NCBI GenBank assembly: GCA_903941145.1
Contig: CAJANQ010000404.1
Span: 1-8,157 of the forward strand
Reading direction: 5' to 3'
Source of the DNA: an uncultured Actinomycetes bacterium
GTDB taxonomy: Bacteria; Actinomycetota; Acidimicrobiia; Acidimicrobiales; Microtrichaceae
DNA length: 8,157 bases
Part shown: positions 5,946 to 8,157 of the stretch, one piece after another
Position numbering within the stretch: position 1 is the stretch's first letter
Layout: each line of letters starts with the position of its first letter
The notes under the pieces: model-generated
Told to the model about the DNA's origin: nothing
Database searches by the model: none
The model's input: only the letters and a program-made list of their open reading frames with translations
Translations under genes and position numbers: made by a program

Positions 5946-6980
5946 GTGCACTTTGCGTCGGACAACAACTCGGGGGTCTGCCCCGAGGTGCTCGACGCAC
6001 TCGCGGCAGAGTCGGCGCGCACCGCGCCGGCCTACGGCAACGACCCCACCTCGGCCGCGCTGGTCGAGCGGCTGACCGAGGTGTTCGAGCACCCGGTCGA
6101 GGTGTACCCGGTCGCCACCGGCACGGCGTCCAACTCGGTCGCACTCGCAGCAATGAACCCGCCATGGGGCGGCGTGGTCTGCGAGACCGAGGCGCACGTC
6201 GCGGTCGACGAGCTGGCCGCGCCGACGGTGCTCGGCAACGGGCTCACCCTCATGCCGCTGCACGGCACCGACGGCCGGCTCGACCCCGGCGCGCTCTCGA
6301 GGTTCCTCGAGCTGCAGGTGGACGACGTCCACTGGGTGCCGCCCACCACGCTGTCGCTCACCAACTCGACCGAGGCCGGCACCGTCTACCAGGCCGAGGA
6401 CGTCTGGGCGCTCGCGCAGATCGCACGCGCCGAGGGGCTCGGCGTGCACATGGACGGCGCCCGGTTCGCCAACGCCGTGGCCGCCACCGGCGCGACCCCC
6501 GCCCAGCTGACCTGGCAGTCCGGCGTGGACGTGCTGTGCCTGGGCGCCACCAAGTGTGGTGCCGTGGCCGCCGAGGCCATCGTGGTGTTCCGGCCCGAGG
6601 CCGTGACCTCGCCCGAGCGGCACCGCAAGCGCACCGGCCACCTGCTCTCCAAGCAGCGTCTGGTGGCTGCGCAGTTCCTGGGCTGGCTGACCGACGAGGC
6701 CTGGCTGCGCCACGCCACCCACGCCAACTCACTCGCCGCACGGCTGGCCGACGGGTTCGTGGCCGCCGGCCACCATCCAGTGCACCCGGTCGAGACCAAC
6801 ATGGTGTTCCTGCAACTGCCGCACGCCGTGGCCAAGGACTGGCACACCGCGGGCGCCGAGTTCTACGTGCTGCCGACCCCCGACCCGGGAGTGGGGCTGG
6901 CCCGCTTCGTCACCAGCTGGTCGACCACCGACGCCGAGGTCGACGCACTCCTCGCCTTGGCCTCGTCAACCACTCCCTAG
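5946..6980 (+). CDS. PLP-dependent threonine aldolase-family lyase
   Basis: This 344-residue, fold-type I PLP enzyme belongs to the beta-eliminating lyase/low-specificity L-threonine aldolase family (aldol cleavage of beta-hydroxy amino acids such as threonine to glycine plus aldehyde). Visible marks are FASDNNSGVCPEV (3-15), APAYGNDP (27-34), phosphate-loop TGT (58-60), His84 for ring stacking, STEAGTVY (141-148), HMDGARFANA (168-177) with Asp170 contacting the pyridine nitrogen, and Schiff-base Lys203 in GATKCG. The residue after the lysine is Cys, where I recall Asn in many relatives. Length is normal for the family. The GTG start lies 3 nt after the ecm stop, with no good Shine-Dalgarno, so it is probably translated by coupling with ecm. 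The substrate is not defined by sequence; a different beta-hydroxy amino acid is possible. Confidence 0.85.
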   Translation: MHFASDNNSGVCPEVLDALAAESARTAPAYGNDPTSAALVERLTEVFEHPVEVYPVATGTASNSVALAAMNPPWGGVVCETEAHVAVDELAAPTVLGNGLTLMPLHGTDGRLDPGALSRFLELQVDDVHWVPPTTLSLTNSTEAGTVYQAEDVWALAQIARAEGLGVHMDGARFANAVAATGATPAQLTWQSGVDVLCLGATKCGAVAAEAIVVFRPEAVTSPERHRKRTGHLLSKQRLVAAQFLGWLTDEAWLRHATHANSLAARLADGFVAAGHHPVHPVETNMVFLQLPHAVAKDWHTAGAEFYVLPTPDPGVGLARFVTSWSTTDAEVDALLALASSTTP

Positions 6981-7003
6981 GCACCTGACCTGCACGCACC
7001 TGA
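6981..7003 (+). repeat. Pair of 8-bp direct repeats after the aldolase gene
   Basis: GCACCTGA occurs at 6981-6988 and again at 6996-7003, a 15-base period, immediately after the aldolase stop codon. The copies lie exactly where base composition starts to fall. They could be a protein-binding site, a junction scar or chance; eight bases is too short to decide. No clear terminator hairpin with a T-tract is seen in 6981-7175. Confidence 0.3.
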
Positions 7004-7146
7004 TGAAGAGCGCTGGAGACAATGTGCTCACGGAAGGGTTCCCTTGCCAGACGTTGTCCGGGCAGCCATGTGAGCCGAACTTCCCTGTACTGGCGCGGGC
7101 ACACCGTGGCGGCCGGCCTCACATCGTCGGGACTGGCCAATTGTGA
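7003..7146 (+). CDS. Possible 47-residue ORF of unknown function
   Basis: An ATG at 7003 opens a 47-codon frame ending in TGA at 7144-7146. It encodes a peptide starting MKSAGDNVLTEGFPCQT and ending GRPHIVGTGQL, with two cysteines spaced seven apart (Cys15, Cys22). Its amino acid make-up looks more natural than that of the competing frame (ATG at 7022, stop at 7234), which is Arg/Ser/His-rich. About 70% of codons end in G/C. However, there is no Shine-Dalgarno and no recognisable similarity. It could be a small gene, a remnant of a longer one, or not coding. Confidence 0.22.
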   Translation: MKSAGDNVLTEGFPCQTLSGQPCEPNFPVLARAHRGGRPHIVGTGQL

Positions 7147-7175
7147 AGTGAGCATCGTCGGCCACACTCGCCGAC

Positions 7176-7814
7176 GTGTTGCCATCACTCATCATCAGCA
7201 AGTGGCTGCCACCAGTTGCAAGGTGCGGGCCTGAACAGATCCCGGTCGTTGACAAGGACCACCTTTCAGTGCACATCACTGACTTGGTGGCATTCGATCG
7301 GCTCAAATCAGCCCCTGATCGCTCTACCGCGGCCGTCCACTTCTACGTCAGCGACAGAAAGTTGGACCCAGTAGCTCGGGATCCGACCCGCCTCGTTGCT
7401 CGATTCCAAGGTTTCGCAGCGGTGATCGCGCCCGACTTCTCCGTCTACCGGTCATCACCGAGACATGAACGAATCCTGAGCGTCCGGCTGAGCAGAGCAG
7501 TCGGCGCATTCTTCCAGTCCCGCGGATTTCGGGTCGTGCCAACAGTCCGCTGGGCGACCAGGGAGGACTTTGACTTCTGCTTCCTTGGCCTTCCCACCGA
7601 AGCCACCCGCGCAGTCTCCCCGCACGGTTGCTGCCTGGACCGCGACGACCGCCAACACTTCCGTGATGGACTCGTCGAGCTCGTTCGGCAGACACGACCC
7701 CGGCGACTTCTCGTGCATGGGCCGCTGCAGGAGTCCGTCTTCCACCCGATCATGGACAAGGTCGAACTCGTTCATCACTCCAGCGACATTGAGCGAGCGC
7801 ATGGGAGGGGGTAG
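7176..7814 (+). CDS. DUF4417-like protein, mobile-element associated type
   Basis: This is a 212-residue protein of unknown biochemical function. Blocks I associate with the DUF4417 family appear in order: GPEQIPVV (18-25), VHFYVSD (54-60), an acidic/Arg stretch and FQGF (77-80), IAPDFSVYR (84-92), FFQSRGFRVVPTVRWA (112-127), FDFCFLGLP (132-140), an AVSPHG turn (146-151) and RRLLVHG (176-182) near the end. In recalled family members the equivalents are HFFxDD, SPDFSLY, W.G.YWQ..G..VIPT and FCF.G.P, a good ordered match. Family members are common in phages and integrative elements. The start is uncertain: GTG at 7176 or TTG at 7179 are the first options after an in-frame TGA at 7149, and neither has a Shine-Dalgarno. 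G+C is clearly lower than in the metabolic genes to the left, consistent with transfer. The call rests on memory of the family, not a search. Confidence 0.68.
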   Translation: MLPSLIISKWLPPVARCGPEQIPVVDKDHLSVHITDLVAFDRLKSAPDRSTAAVHFYVSDRKLDPVARDPTRLVARFQGFAAVIAPDFSVYRSSPRHERILSVRLSRAVGAFFQSRGFRVVPTVRWATREDFDFCFLGLPTEATRAVSPHGCCLDRDDRQHFRDGLVELVRQTRPRRLLVHGPLQESVFHPIMDKVELVHHSSDIERAHGRG

Positions 7815-7895
7815 CGGCGAGTCCGTCGGCGGAGATTCGCAGGGCCCAAGCGCAGAACGGAACCTGGCTGCCCTCTCCCGTGAGCGCACGGAAAC

Positions 7896-7901
7896 GAGGG
7901 G
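7896..7901 (+). promoter_or_regulatory. Shine-Dalgarno sequence of the 48-residue ORF
   Basis: GAGGGG ends exactly 8 bases before the GTG at 7910. It is the best ribosome-binding site in the right-hand part of the window and is the main reason to accept a start codon there. The 95 bases between the DUF4417-like gene and this GTG show no clear promoter or hairpin. Confidence 0.55.
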
Positions 7902-7909
7902 ACACCCTT

Positions 7910-8056
7910 GTGGCAACCTTTCGTCACGGCGACCGCATTGTGTTTCGCCCTCGTTCGACGTCAGACGGGTCGCCGGTCGTCGAATTCCACTTTTCCAGTG
8001 GACGAACTTCAACACCCCGGGTTCAGAAGATTCACTTCACGAAGGGTCAAGAATGA
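7910..8056 (+). CDS. Small 48-residue protein of unknown function, coupled to the next gene
   Basis: The GTG start has a GAGGGG Shine-Dalgarno 8 bases upstream, and the TGA stop overlaps the following ATG in the arrangement ATGA. The protein begins MATFRHGDRIVFRPRSTSDG and continues with alternating hydrophobic/polar residues (PVVEFHFSSG, then PRVQKIHFTKGQE). This suggests a small beta-strand-rich, basic protein (8 Arg/Lys against 4 Asp/Glu). There is no signal peptide, membrane segment or cysteine. I do not recognise the family. The gene is too short for most automatic length cut-offs. The 4-nt overlap implies it is co-translated with the protein starting at 8053; a small partner, antitoxin-like or regulatory protein is possible but unproven. 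Confidence 0.55.
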   Translation: MATFRHGDRIVFRPRSTSDGSPVVEFHFSSGRTSTPRVQKIHFTKGQE

Positions 8057-8157
8057 AGCACCACGAACTTCTCATCTCGCGAGCTGATCTTGCGCTGCTG
8101 CAACGAGCGGTCGGCAACATTTGGGTCTGCTACGGCATGGAGGCATCTGCGCGTGCA
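8053..8157 (+). CDS. 5' end of an unidentified gene, truncated by the window edge
   Basis: An ATG at 8053 with GAAGGG (8041-8046) 6 bases upstream opens a frame of 35 codons that reaches the window end without a stop. The visible N-terminus begins MKHHELLISRADLALLQRAV and continues GNIWVCYGMEASARA, so it starts with a likely helix and is presumably cytoplasmic. Its ATG overlaps the stop of the 48-residue ORF by 4 nt. The frame is also open upstream of the ATG, so the start rests on the Shine-Dalgarno and the overlap. No function can be assigned from this fragment. Confidence 0.5.
   Translation, partial: MKHHELLISRADLALLQRAVGNIWVCYGMEASARA

Noticed and set aside
3663..6722. Very long open frame on the minus strand (about 1000 codons) opposite ecm and the aldolase gene.
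   Set aside because: Its translation is dominated by Arg, Gly, His and Val without any domain, and it lies antisense to two genes with clear catalytic motifs. It is an artefact of the GC-rich third positions of those genes.
7036..7045. Rho-independent terminator at AAGGG-TT-CCCTT after the aldolase gene.
   Set aside because: The stem is five base pairs with a two-base loop or shorter and no T-tract follows.
7026..7075. tRNA or structured RNA suggested by GCTCAC (7026-7031) pairing with GTGAGC (7070-7075) around an inner GGAAGG/CCTTGCC hairpin.
   Set aside because: There is no T-arm consensus, no cloverleaf spacing and no acceptor stem. The inner stem has a bulge and could be chance, so it is not listed as an RNA gene.
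7022..7234. Plus-strand 70-codon frame beginning at ATG 7022.
   Set aside because: The GGAG before it is only 3 bases from the ATG, the product is Arg/Ser/His-rich, and its end overlaps the DUF4417-like frame by almost 60 bases. Coding is not supported.
7761..7776. SOS/LexA-like box (CGAAC near GTTC).
   Set aside because: The half-sites are only two bases apart instead of four, the outer bases do not match, and it lies inside the DUF4417-like coding sequence.
7455..8015. Minus-strand frame of 186 codons opposite the DUF4417-like gene and the 48-residue ORF.
   Set aside because: It has no recognisable motif or ribosome-binding site and lies antisense to a gene with ordered family motifs. It is treated as a shadow frame.

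Overview
The window looks like chromosome of a high-GC actinobacterium. The left 7 kb is very GC-rich: a hand count of the 60-base line at 6601-6660 gives 44/60 G+C, and third codon positions are almost all G or C. GTG starts are common. The gene set also fits: a TAP-type lipoprotein peptidase, Liv-type ABC ATPases, and a B12-dependent ethylmalonyl-CoA mutase of the MeaA/Ecm type. The style suggests Acidimicrobiia or a nearby lineage, but that assignment is inference, not proof.

Layout, left to right. (1) Positions 2-61 are the 3' end of an unidentified plus-strand gene, followed by a small GC hairpin. (2) Positions 146-1888 (+) encode an exported alpha/beta-hydrolase lipoprotein of the tripeptidyl-aminopeptidase family with an extra helical C-terminal tail. 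(3) On the minus strand, converging on it with only six bases between stop codons, lies a three-gene unit read from 3676 down to 1895: an 89-residue protein with two predicted membrane segments, livG and livF. livG and livF overlap by 4 nt. No permease or binding-protein gene is present in the unit. (4) A 298-base divergent intergenic region (3677-3974) carries three GC-rich stem-loops, two of which could pair with each other. (5) On the plus strand, ethylmalonyl-CoA mutase (3975-5942) is followed after 3 nt by a PLP-dependent threonine-aldolase-family enzyme (5946-6980), probably as one operon.

From about 6981 to the right end the character changes. G+C falls (hand counts of 31/60 at 7261-7320 and 29/60 at 7981-8040), codon use relaxes, and the genes are of accessory type. 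This part holds a DUF4417-like protein (7176-7814), then a previously easy-to-miss 48-residue ORF (7910-8056) with a good Shine-Dalgarno sequence. The stop of that ORF overlaps the ATG of a further gene that runs off the window (8053-8157). This looks like the edge of a horizontally acquired or phage-related segment.

Functionally, Ecm rearranges ethylmalonyl-CoA to methylsuccinyl-CoA in the ethylmalonyl-CoA pathway for acetyl-CoA assimilation. The LivGF ATPases would energise uptake of branched-chain amino acids or related small molecules if permeases are encoded elsewhere. The secreted peptidase could supply peptides or amino acids. No direct functional link between these units is shown by the sequence. 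No tRNA, rRNA, CRISPR array, transposase or integrase was found.
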